Source: Nitrospirota bacterium (GTDB taxonomy: Bacteria > Nitrospirota > Leptospirillia > Leptospirillales > Leptospirillaceae). Taken from it: 8,124 nt of DNA. Positions 1 through 7,099 of this stretch are shown one piece after another. The stretch is taken from the NCBI GenBank assembly GCA_021828525.1, contig JAJZGM010000048.1, positions 1 to 8,124 of the forward strand. Direction: 5' to 3'. Position 1 is the stretch's first letter. The number at the start of each line of letters is the position of its first letter. The notes under the pieces are model-generated. The model had not been told where the DNA came from, ran no database searches, and saw only the letters and a list, made by a program, of their open reading frames with translations. A program made the position numbers and the translations under genes.

Positions 1-3000
1 CCCTTCGGGGATCCTCGCATCGTGCGCTCTCTGCAGGACGGAACAGGATCTTCCGTGCACACACGCCATTGCGGTTCTTCTCATCTTTCGGGAAAGGACC
101 GCCTCCCGGTATCCCTTGCCCCCCGCCTTGGGGAAATCCCTCCCCTCCCCTCCATTCCGGACTTCCCGGGAGGATACGGAGGCACTCCGGGAGCTCCCAT
201 GTCTGACACTCCTTCTGGCAGGGACCCGCCAGGCCCCCTTTTTCGTGGCCTTGACCCGCAGGATGACACCCATGGACCACCGCCAGTTCCGCCTTCTTGA
301 GGCCGCACGGGGACGCGGAGAGGGATCGCTTCCCCTCCCGGCCCTTCTTTTTTGCAGGGCCTTCGAACCCCATCCTGTAAAAGGGGGCGACGGCAGGGCC
401 GTTTCCGGATATCGTCCAAGAAACGGGGAGAGGGAGAGTCTCTCCCGGTATCTGGCCCTTCCCGGGGTCCGGGTCCTGTCGGCCCGGACAAAAAACCCAT
501 ACAGGATCGAATCTCCTCTCCACTGCCCCCCTGTCCGGCTCATGGCCCGCTGGGCCGATCAGCCGGGGGGGGAGGTGCTGCTCGAAGGAGAGGTCGAAAT
601 CGGCGGGAGGTGCCGGCCCGTCAGAGACGCCCTTTTGATCAACTTTGAACAGTTTTCCCTTCTCGTTGGCGGCGGCTCCCTCCTGTTTCTGGCCCGGGAG
701 GCTGCCTTCCCGCCTATGGTTCGAAGGCTCATGGAACGGGCGGGGGATTCCCGCCCCCTCTCCCCGGCTGAATGGGCCCCCTATCTCGACCCAGAAATGG
801 GAGAGGGGGGTCCCGTTTCTGTCGAATTTCATCCCCCGGAGCTGAAACCCCTTTTTGGTTCCCGGTCCAGATGGAGACCTGCCCTCAGACTGACCGGCCG
901 CTCCGGGGGCGGTCTATTGCTCACGCCTGAGCTCCGATATCCTGACGAGGCTGCCATCCCTCTCTTCGGTCCGGAACGACACCGTCTCGGGGATTACCTT
1001 CCGGGGAAAGACAGGAAATCTTCCTTCCCGCTCCTTCTCCCCCGGGACCGGGAAAAGGAGTTGCTCGCCCGGAACCTTTTCGAGAAGGTCGCACGACTGT
1101 CAAGTTCCTCTGCCGCGATTCCCGCAGATCCGTCCCAGATGGAGGAAATCCTGGACCAGGTCGTCCCCGACCTTGAAGCCTTGGGATTTCTTATCGACAA
1201 AAGCGAATTTTACGATGGAACCATCCTTCCGGGGCCCGTTTATGTCTCTCTCGCGATCCGTGACATCTCCGCCCAGGAGGTGGACCTTTACGGACAGGTC
1301 TCAACGGGCGCCGGGACCTTTCCCCTTCCTGGCCGCCCTCCTGAAGGAACATCTTCTCTTCTCCCGCTCCCGTCCGGGGTTTCGGTCTACCTTGAAGGAA
1401 TGGCCCGGGAACACGACCGCGAGATATGCCAGCTCTTCGCCCTCGATGGTGATGGCCGGGGGCGGGCGAGCCGTTATTATGTCTCCATGATCCGGATGCT
1501 CCGGCCGGACCTCCCGCTCATTGCCGATCCTGGTGTTAAATTGCGCCCATTTTCCCCATCGCACCTTCCGGATGAGGACTTCGAACGGCTCGGAAAACTT
1601 TTTTTAGCGACCCTTCGCCCCTATCAGAAGGAGGCCATTTCAACTCTTGTTTCGCTCAGAAGGGAGGGCCTCTCGGGAATCCTTGCCGACGAGATGGGGC
1701 TCGGGAAGACAGTGAGCATTCTGGGATTCCTTTCCTATCTAAAAATGGAAAATCCCGAGATGGGTGAAGACAGCAGGCCGCCCCTCGTCGTCCTTCCGGC
1801 TTCCCTTCTCTACAATTGGGCCCACGAAGCCAGTCGGTTTTCTCCTGAATTACGCCTTCACATCCATGCGGGATTGAGCCGGCAAACCCGGATTCGGGAG
1901 ATGGAAAAGGCCGATCTTGTCCTGACGACCTACGGGACTCTCCGCAATGACTCCCATCTCTCCCTTGGCCCTCCCTTTTCGTGTCTGATTCTAGATGAAG
2001 CCCACACAGTGAAGAACCCCGAGTCCCGAACCCATCAGGCCCTCCTTTCCCTTCCCGCCTCCCAAAGGATTCTGGTGACAGGAACTCCGGTTGAAAACCG
2101 CCTTTCCGACCTCTGGGGGATCATGAACCTCCTGATGCCGGGACTCCTGGGATCCAGGCTCCAGTTTGAACGGCGGTTTCTCCGTGAAAACGCCTTGGGG
2201 GAAGAGCAGAACCGGAGGATCGCCCTTTTGGGAAATCTTGTGGCTCCCCTCGTCCTTCGCCGGACAAAGGAAATGGTTCTGACCGAACTCCCTCCGAAGG
2301 TGGAAGTGGATCTCTGGATCGACCCGACCCCTGAAGAAAAGTCCCAGTACGAGCGACTCAGGAACCATGGGAAGGAGGAGATCCTCCTGTCTGACGGCTC
2401 CAGGCACATGGCATACCTGACGCTTCTCCTGAGGCTCCGACAGTTCGTGTGCCATCCGGCCCTCCTGCCTCCCGAACTGCAGGGAGGGCTTGGAGGGTCA
2501 AGCAAGTTTGACCTTGTCTGCGACAAGATTTCCGAAGGAGTTTCCGAAGGCCACAAGATCCTTCTTTTCAGCCAGTTCACAGGAATCCTCGACCTCTTCG
2601 AACAGGTTCTGCCCGGACTGGGGATTGCTTACGTCCGCCTCGACGGATCGACACCGCTCGAAGAACGGAAGCGTCGGGTGGAGGCCTTCCAGGATGACGA
2701 TCCCGGAGCCCCCATGCTCTTCCTCGCCAGCCTCAAGGCCGGTGGCGTCGGCCTGACCTTGACGCAGGCCGACTATGTTTTTCATTACGATCCGTGGTGG
2801 AATCCCCAGGTCGAATCCCAGGCCAGCGACCGGTCCCACCGGATTGGACAGAGAAAAACAGTCTTCGTTTACCGGTTTCTGGTGAGGGAAACTGTCGAGG
2901 AACGGGTCCAGACACTCAAGGAATCCAAGAAGGAGCTCTTTGACCGTCTCATGACCTTCGGGGCAGGATCCGGGGAGGATGATTTCCGGAGGCTCTCCCT

Positions 3001-3049
3001 CGAAGACATGATCAATCTTGTCGACGACAGTTCCACGGCGGACAAATAG
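1..3049 (+). CDS. SWI2/SNF2-family helicase with SWIM-like zinc finger (5' partial)
   Basis: This is an ATP-dependent DNA translocase of the bacterial SNF2 group, expected to act on DNA or on transcription/repair complexes. The frame is open from the first full codon at position 2, so the gene begins upstream; the TTG at 116 is not a real start. Counting from that codon, residues 8-21 form a SWIM-like finger (C8, C11, C19, H21, then AIAVLL); the first cysteine pair is C-x2-C where the usual spacing is C-x-C. Residues of about 40-500 are the poorly conserved accessory region. The RecA-like core follows: Walker A DEMGLGKT at 563-570 (1688-1711), DEAH at 665-668 (1994-2005), then the TGTP motif. 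The C-terminal helicase lobe has SLKAGGVGLTL and QASDRSHRIGQ at 940-950 (2819-2851). All key motifs are intact and 1015 residues are visible. SWIM plus SNF2 is a known bacterial architecture. The exact cellular role cannot be read from the sequence. Confidence 0.93.
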   Translation, partial: PSGILASCALCRTEQDLPCTHAIAVLLIFRERTASRYPLPPALGKSLPSPPFRTSREDTEALRELPCLTLLLAGTRQAPFFVALTRRMTPMDHRQFRLLEAARGRGEGSLPLPALLFCRAFEPHPVKGGDGRAVSGYRPRNGERESLSRYLALPGVRVLSARTKNPYRIESPLHCPPVRLMARWADQPGGEVLLEGEVEIGGRCRPVRDALLINFEQFSLLVGGGSLLFLAREAAFPPMVRRLMERAGDSRPLSPAEWAPYLDPEMGEGGPVSVEFHPPELKPLFGSRSRWRPALRLTGRSGGGLLLTPELRYPDEAAIPLFGPERHRLGDYLPGKDRKSSFPLLLPRDREKELLARNLFEKVARLSSSSAAIPADPSQMEEILDQVVPDLEALGFLIDKSEFYDGTILPGPVYVSLAIRDISAQEVDLYGQVSTGAGTFPLPGRPPEGTSSLLPLPSGVSVYLEGMAREHDREICQLFALDGDGRGRASRYYVSMIRMLRPDLPLIADPGVKLRPFSPSHLPDEDFERLGKLFLATLRPYQKEAISTLVSLRREGLSGILADEMGLGKTVSILGFLSYLKMENPEMGEDSRPPLVVLPASLLYNWAHEASRFSPELRLHIHAGLSRQTRIREMEKADLVLTTYGTLRNDSHLSLGPPFSCLILDEAHTVKNPESRTHQALLSLPASQRILVTGTPVENRLSDLWGIMNLLMPGLLGSRLQFERRFLRENALGEEQNRRIALLGNLVAPLVLRRTKEMVLTELPPKVEVDLWIDPTPEEKSQYERLRNHGKEEILLSDGSRHMAYLTLLLRLRQFVCHPALLPPELQGGLGGSSKFDLVCDKISEGVSEGHKILLFSQFTGILDLFEQVLPGLGIAYVRLDGSTPLEERKRRVEAFQDDDPGAPMLFLASLKAGGVGLTLTQADYVFHYDPWWNPQVESQASDRSHRIGQRKTVFVYRFLVRETVEERVQTLKESKKELFDRLMTFGAGSGEDDFRRLSLEDMINLVDDSSTADK

Positions 3050-3166
3050 CCATCCTCGGGGAGGCTCTTGCTCTTCGAGGTTGTTGTACAATGTAAAAAC
3101 AGACTTGGGAGAGACCTGAAGGAATACTACTGATGGATGAGGGGGTTTCTGGACCCCGAAGGGAAA

Positions 3167-3170
3167 GAGG
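3167..3170 (+). promoter_or_regulatory. Shine-Dalgarno GAGG for the PRODH-fold gene
   Basis: GAGG, within the run GAGGAG at 3167-3172, lies 5 nt before the ATG at 3176. It supports that start over the in-frame ATG at 3137, whose nearest purine run (GAAGGA, 3118-3123) is 13 nt away. The 13 extra residues of the longer form do not resemble the family N-terminus. Confidence 0.5.
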
Positions 3171-3175
3171 AGAAA

Positions 3176-3958
3176 ATGACCGGATATCTGGCAGGAAACA
3201 CAATGGAAGAGGCCCTGGAAAAGGCCCGTCATCTGAACAAGGAAGGTCTGGGCACCCTTTTGGCCCCACACTGGCCTCTTGAAGGGTATTCGGATCCTGT
3301 AGGAAAGGAGGCCATGGAGCTCGTGACAACCATGGGACACAGGATGATCCGGGGAGGCCTGTCAATCGACCCGAGGAACTTCGGGCTGGACGAGGGATGG
3401 ATGGTGGCCATGGAACGGCTAGCCCCCCTCATCACCCGGGCAGAGGAATACGGATACGGAGTCTGGCTTGACACGGAGGACCCTGACTCCGTGGGAGCCA
3501 CGATTGATCTCTACCTTGGCCTCCGGCCCCGTTTCCCCCATTTGGCCGTGACAATTCCGGCCAGGATTCCGCGGGCCCTTTCCGACCTTGAAATCATCCG
3601 CCAGGTCCGAGGACGCATTCGGCTCGTCAAGGGTCTCCCCATTCTGGACGCGGGAACGCCCGTCAACGAAAAAGAGGTGGCCGAACGCTTTCGACTCCTG
3701 ATGGAAATCCTTTTCCAGGAGTCAAACTTCTTCGCCATTGCCACGCACGACAGGGAGCTTCTTGAAGCCGCCCAGGCCCTGATGAAAAAGCATGGAAAAA
3801 TGTTTGAATTCCAGATGTATATGGGGATTGTGGACGGGGAAGCCAGAAGGCTCATTTACGAGGGCGGACATCCGACCACCCTTTACCTGCCATTCGGAAC
3901 AGGAGCCAGCCGGCATCTAGACCGGCTGGTTTCAACAGGGAAGGTGCCTAAAAGCTAG
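3176..3958 (+). CDS. Divergent proline dehydrogenase (PRODH)-fold protein
   Basis: A 260-residue protein with the order of motifs seen in the FAD-dependent PRODH TIM barrel (monofunctional PRODH / PutA). An N-terminal segment (residues 4-38) resembles the family's amphipathic start. Then come LDTED at 98-102 (family IDAEE), RLVKG at 149-153, ATHD at 189-192, FEFQMYMGI at 210-218 and LPFG at 238-241. True PRODH oxidises proline to pyrroline-5-carboxylate. Several usual active-site residues seem changed here: the first-strand Lys is Asp65, QAY is replaced by PAR at 127-129, GAY after RLVK is GLP, and the C-terminal Arg-Arg pair that holds the proline carboxylate is reduced to one Arg. The substrate is therefore uncertain. 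No P5C dehydrogenase gene is nearby. The gene lies 126 bp after the helicase and converges on the YggX-like gene. The start is chosen from GAGG at 3167-3170; ATG 3137 is the alternative. I am confident of the fold and unsure of the activity. Confidence 0.82.
   Translation: MTGYLAGNTMEEALEKARHLNKEGLGTLLAPHWPLEGYSDPVGKEAMELVTTMGHRMIRGGLSIDPRNFGLDEGWMVAMERLAPLITRAEEYGYGVWLDTEDPDSVGATIDLYLGLRPRFPHLAVTIPARIPRALSDLEIIRQVRGRIRLVKGLPILDAGTPVNEKEVAERFRLLMEILFQESNFFAIATHDRELLEAAQALMKKHGKMFEFQMYMGIVDGEARRLIYEGGHPTTLYLPFGTGASRHLDRLVSTGKVPKS
3902..3933 (+). other. Strong hairpin inside the 3' end of the PRODH-fold gene
   Basis: Perfect 8-bp arms CCAGCCGG (3906-3913) and CCGGCTGG (3922-3929) enclose the loop CATCTAGA. 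In the + strand RNA the stem can extend to 12 pairs (3902-3933) using two G-U wobbles. Only three T follow, so it is not a standard intrinsic terminator on the + strand. On the - strand it lies about 26 bp beyond the stop of the YggX-like gene and could form a 3' stem-loop for that mRNA, again without a U tract. Confidence 0.5.
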
Positions 3959-4203
3959 GGTTTCTTTTCAGGGGCCGGGAGATTCAGAAATTCCCGGGTT
4001 ATGTTGACCAGCATCGCGCGATGCTCCGGAAGCCCCAGGTTAATGCGGTATTCGTTGATGACCTTGATCCGCATATCCTCCCAGGCCGCCCAGCACGCCT
4101 GGCAGACATGTTCCTGAACCTCCTTGCCGAAGGGAGACGGAAAGGGGGGCTCTGAAAGTCCCTCCGCATCGGCTCCACATCGGGAACAGTGCACTATGGC
4201 CAT
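3955..4203 (-). CDS. YggX-like Fe(2+)-trafficking / oxidative damage protection protein, four-cysteine form
   Basis: An 82-residue cytosolic protein matching the YggX family (PF04362-type) in length and layout. It has an N-terminal cysteine segment with the EGL motif (14-16), a central PFGKEV stretch where the family has PGELG, then ACWAAWEDM (36-44), VINEYRINLG (48-57), EHR and a C-terminal REFLNL. Family members are linked to iron handling and protection of Fe-S clusters from oxidation. The classical enterobacterial protein has one conserved N-terminal cysteine. Here there are two C-x2-C pairs (C6/C9 and C34/C37), which could bind zinc or iron as a knuckle. The start is backed by GAGG at 4211-4214 (minus strand), 7 nt from the ATG. 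Its stop overlaps that of the convergent PRODH-fold gene by 4 bp. The function is inferred from family resemblance. Confidence 0.8.
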   Translation of the reverse strand: MAIVHCSRCGADAEGLSEPPFPSPFGKEVQEHVCQACWAAWEDMRIKVINEYRINLGLPEHRAMLVNITREFLNLPAPEKKP

Positions 4204-4288
4204 TCTTTTACCTCTCTTTTTTAGTCATGACGATTGATCTCTTTGCCTGGTGCCTGCCCCTCACCTGAAAGGACCGGACCACCGGGTC

Positions 4289-4297
4289 ATCATATCA
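4289..4297 (-). promoter_or_regulatory. Candidate extended -10 promoter for the YggX-like gene
   Basis: On the minus strand this reads TGATATGAT, a TGn plus TATGAT extended -10 element. Transcription would start near 4282, giving a leader of roughly 79 nt. No good -35 box is present at 17 bp, which an extended -10 can tolerate. It suggests that the YggX-like gene can be transcribed independently of the GGDEF-EAL gene upstream. Confidence 0.4.
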
Positions 4298-4337
4298 GAT
4301 CGCCTCCCCGGGGAAAACACGAGAAGAAGATCTGTTT

Positions 4338-6746
4338 TCAGGAGATTGTCGGCGATGGGCGACCGATGAAGTAGCCCTGGACAAGCGACACTCCCAGACT
4401 TCGGACCTCGGCCAGAATTTCTTCCGTTTCAATGGTTTCGGCGACCACATAAATTTCTTGCCGTCGGGAAATCTTGACCAGACTTTCCACGATCAGCCGG
4501 TCGACGTGGTCGTGGAAAACCAGGTTGCGGACGATTTCCCCTCCGATCTTGACAAAGGAGACAGGAAGTTCACGGATATAATCGAATGAAGCGAATCCGC
4601 TGCCGAAGTCGTCAATTGCAAAGCGCACACCGGCCGATCTTATTTCCTTCATGAACCGCACCAGATCCTCCAGACTTCCCACCGCCTCCCGCTCAGTGAT
4701 CTCAAAAACGATCATGGAAGGGTCGATCTCCGAATCCCTGACCGTGGCCCGGAGCTGGTCCAGGCCTTCAGGTCGCAAGACTCCCGGAGAAAGATTCAGG
4801 AAGAGCGGAACTTTGCTTCGGGCCCGGACATGGGCTTCGAAGGCTTTTTTCCTTACGAGTGTGTCCATGGGAACGACAAGTCCGGTCCGTTCCATGACCT
4901 CGATGAACTCGAAGGCCGGCATCATCTCAGGTGGATGATCGGCCCGGGGAAGTCTGACCAGCACTTCATAAGCAAAGACCGCCTTTGAGGAGGCCTCCCG
5001 GATCGGCTGGAAAAAAGGAACGAAACGTTCATCCAGGATCGACTTTCTCAGCATGAGATAAACATCTCCCGCATGCCGGAATGTCGCCGCCAGGTCGGAG
5101 TCGGCCGGTAATGCACACTGGTTCTTTCCTGCCCGCTTGGCCCTGTACATCATGTTGTCGGCCATGAGGAAAAGATCCCTCCCGTCCCTGGCATGCTGGG
5201 GCCAGGCTGCAATGCCGATCGAGACAAAGAAAGGAGTGACGGTTTTGCCATCGATGGAGAGGGAAATCTTGCCGACACCTTCAATAAGCCGGGTCGCGAT
5301 GGACCATCCCTCTTCGATTCCCGACTCGGGAAGGATAACACAGAACTCGTCGCCTCCGTAGCGGAACAGGATGTCCTCCCGCCGGACAGTCTGGCGAAAA
5401 AGATCGGCAACATTGACAAGACAGAGGTCCCCTGTCTTGTGGCCATAGGAGTCGTTGATGCGCTTGAAGTCGTCGAGGTCGACCACCATCAGGACAAAGC
5501 TTTGGGAATGGCGTTCGCTCCTGTTTACCTCATAATTCAGGAGATCCCAGAAGATTCTCTGGTTGTAAAGATTCGTCAGGGGATCTCTGGCCGCATAGTA
5601 TTCAAGTTTTTCGGTATAGCCGGAAATGGCGCGTACTGAACCCAGAAGGCTCAGGAGACTTGAAAGAATTCCCTCGAAGACCTGATGTCGAACCGGATCT
5701 GAAGTCTGGGATTCATTGATCCCGATCCCCGCCATGCCGACGACCGGAGGTTCCTGAAGCAAGATGGTCCTTGCCAGCATCTCCATCGGCTTCCCTCTTT
5801 CCGGAGGAAGGCCCGTCCTTTCTTTTTCAGCCTCGTGCCGGATCGGAATCTCCGGATACTTCGACAGGCGCTCACTTCCGGCAATGGCCGAGCGAATCAT
5901 GGATTCCACCTGAAGGCGGTCGATCTCGGTTGGGGGTTCCTGCCAAAAGACCTCGCAGACGGGGGACTCACCTGCCTCCGGAAAGAAAACGAACAGGAAT
6001 CGGATCCCGACCTGTGCGGAAAGTCCTGCCAGAATCTTCCGGAGGTGCCCCCTCCAGTCCTTGATGACACTTCCCGTGAGGATGAACTGGTCAAGAAGGC
6101 CCACCTGGAACTGGATCGCCCGTCGAGTGCGGGTATTCAGAAAGTTTGAAAAAGCGAAGGAGAAAAGCCCGACCGTCAGAAAAAATATCAGAAGAAAGAC
6201 AGTCCTCTGGCGGTCCCGGGAGAGCGCCTCTCTCCGGAGAAATATCACCGACTGGTGATTGTGGATCTGGCGGGTAAGCCGCGTCAGGAGAGAGAAAAGC
6301 TGGGTGTTGACTGCAGGAGGCAATAGGGTGGAAGGGGGAATCCTACCCATGCGTACCAGACCTTCCTGACTTTTAAGGTAGGAAAATAATGTCGAGACCC
6401 CTTGGAGAAGTTTTTTCTCCCGCGGTGTCAGGCTATGACCGCGCTGTACGAGATCGGAAATGACGGATTCCCCCTGAACGCGCCAGCCCCGGTATTCATT
6501 GAGAGCCGGGGAATCGCGGCTCCTGATGGCGACATGGTCTTCCTCCATGGCCCTCAAGGCTGTCTGGAGAGACTGGACTTCAAACAGATCTGTCGCCAGG
6601 GATTCAATTTCGCCCTCAAACCTCACCCCTGCGAGGTGGTCCCCATAAAGCCTGACAAGGCCTCCGATAGACACGAGAAAGAAAAGGACGGAGAGAGTGC
6701 CCCAGACCAGTGGACTCACAAACCGTGCCGGTATTGACCGATTCAT
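4338..6746 (-). CDS. Membrane-bound GGDEF-EAL protein (diguanylate cyclase / c-di-GMP phosphodiesterase) with GAF-like region
   Basis: An 802-residue inner-membrane signalling protein. Residues 12-33 and 182-204 are hydrophobic spans that flank a mostly helical extracytoplasmic sensor region (34-181) I cannot assign to a named family. Residues of about 210-375 look like a cytoplasmic GAF-type module. The GGDEF domain (about 380-545) has an intact RYGGDEF (462-468) and an inhibitory-site RxxD (R455, D458), so it should make c-di-GMP under product control. The EAL domain (about 570-800) has E594-V-L (EVL for EAL), N651, E682, D712/D713 in DDFGSG, K733, E770, E773 and Q790. The usual Asp of K-x-D is Gly735, which may weaken hydrolysis. 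The start has minus-strand AAGGAG (6756-6761) 9 nt upstream. The gene is followed by 134 bp before the co-oriented YggX-like gene. The net direction of c-di-GMP turnover cannot be read from the sequence. Confidence 0.95.
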   Translation of the reverse strand: MNRSIPARFVSPLVWGTLSVLFFLVSIGGLVRLYGDHLAGVRFEGEIESLATDLFEVQSLQTALRAMEEDHVAIRSRDSPALNEYRGWRVQGESVISDLVQRGHSLTPREKKLLQGVSTLFSYLKSQEGLVRMGRIPPSTLLPPAVNTQLFSLLTRLTRQIHNHQSVIFLRREALSRDRQRTVFLLIFFLTVGLFSFAFSNFLNTRTRRAIQFQVGLLDQFILTGSVIKDWRGHLRKILAGLSAQVGIRFLFVFFPEAGESPVCEVFWQEPPTEIDRLQVESMIRSAIAGSERLSKYPEIPIRHEAEKERTGLPPERGKPMEMLARTILLQEPPVVGMAGIGINESQTSDPVRHQVFEGILSSLLSLLGSVRAISGYTEKLEYYAARDPLTNLYNQRIFWDLLNYEVNRSERHSQSFVLMVVDLDDFKRINDSYGHKTGDLCLVNVADLFRQTVRREDILFRYGGDEFCVILPESGIEEGWSIATRLIEGVGKISLSIDGKTVTPFFVSIGIAAWPQHARDGRDLFLMADNMMYRAKRAGKNQCALPADSDLAATFRHAGDVYLMLRKSILDERFVPFFQPIREASSKAVFAYEVLVRLPRADHPPEMMPAFEFIEVMERTGLVVPMDTLVRKKAFEAHVRARSKVPLFLNLSPGVLRPEGLDQLRATVRDSEIDPSMIVFEITEREAVGSLEDLVRFMKEIRSAGVRFAIDDFGSGFASFDYIRELPVSFVKIGGEIVRNLVFHDHVDRLIVESLVKISRRQEIYVVAETIETEEILAEVRSLGVSLVQGYFIGRPSPTIS

Positions 6747-6801
6747 CAGCCTCTTCTCCTTGACCGATCATAAATTCTGATTTTTTCACGCGGGAAGTAT
6801 A

Positions 6802-6817
6802 CACCGGACCTCCGGTG
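6802..6817. promoter_or_regulatory. Operator-like palindrome upstream of the GGDEF-EAL gene
   Basis: A perfect inverted repeat CACCGGA-CC-TCCGGTG (7-2-7). It directly abuts a minus-strand TATACT (plus 6796-6801), a possible -10 box for the GGDEF-EAL gene about 50 bp from its start codon. No good -35 box lies at 17 bp. The position, in what would be the -10/-35 spacer, suits a regulator that controls this promoter, but the binding protein is unknown. Confidence 0.4.
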
Positions 6818-7010
6818 AGTGGAAGGCTCAAAATCCTTAAGGGTTATTCCTGAAATTCCCCTTTGGGAGGAAGGGTTTATTTGCCTTCCTTGGAATGCGG
6901 CCGGGAGAATGACAGAAGGGGTCGGGATGCTCGGAGGACCTCCAGGAAAAGCGCACGGGCGGACCGATAAATCTGAGCACCCCAGGAAAGCTGATATGGT
7001 ATTCGTAATT

Positions 7011-7036
7011 TTTTATTAAACAAATATTTAATAAAA
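7011..7036. repeat. 10-bp AT inverted repeat (operator-like)
   Basis: TTTTATTAAA (7011-7020) and TTTAATAAAA (7027-7036) are perfect reverse complements separated by the 6 bases CAAATA. The dyad sits about 55 bp upstream of the -10 box at 7094, a distance typical for activator or operator sites. Because both arms are pure A/T inside an AT-rich island, chance is a real alternative. Confidence 0.45.
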
Positions 7037-7090
7037 TTTTTAATTTATTTTAAACCAAGAATTATCATAATAATTTGCAAATAACTCGTA

Positions 7091-7099
7091 TGGTATAAT
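7091..7099 (+). promoter_or_regulatory. Extended -10 promoter of the microprotein gene
   Basis: TGGTATAAT is a perfect TGn plus consensus TATAAT. At 17-bp spacing the -35 position (TAATTT, 7071-7076) is poor, as is common for extended -10 promoters. Transcription would begin near 7106, about 53 nt before the preferred ATG at 7159. Confidence 0.65.

Noticed and set aside
81..500. Minus-strand open frame of 139 codons, rich in Gly, Pro and Arg
   Set aside because: Low-complexity GC-rich antisense frame of the helicase gene; no family features.
3068..3092. TTGCTC ... TACAAT as promoter of the PRODH-fold gene
   Set aside because: The spacing is 13 bp and there is no TGn extension, so the gene's promoter, or read-through from the helicase, remains unresolved.
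2498..3340. Long minus-strand open frame (280 codons) across the helicase 3' end and the PRODH start
   Set aside because: It lies antisense to two well supported genes, has no domain-like motif and spans the intergenic gap; it is a codon-usage shadow.
4305..4314. Palindrome TCCCCGGGGA between the GGDEF-EAL and YggX-like genes
   Set aside because: Short, without a loop or T tract, so neither a terminator nor a convincing operator.
6867..6891. Hairpin GAGGAAGG / CCTTCCTT in the intergenic region
   Set aside because: No T tract follows on either strand and no gene ends nearby; it is likely incidental.
6819..7019. Possible 66-codon + strand gene starting at GTG in the divergent region
   Set aside because: No Shine-Dalgarno at a suitable distance, no motif, and it ends inside the AT-rich island that belongs to a promoter.
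7057..7075. Fur-box-like sequence before the microprotein promoter
   Set aside because: I count 12 of 19 matches to the Fur consensus, which is expected by chance in an 85% A+T island.
7075..7080. TTGCAA as -35 box for the TATAAT at 7094
   Set aside because: The spacer is only 13 bp, too short for sigma-70; the extended -10 explains the promoter better.
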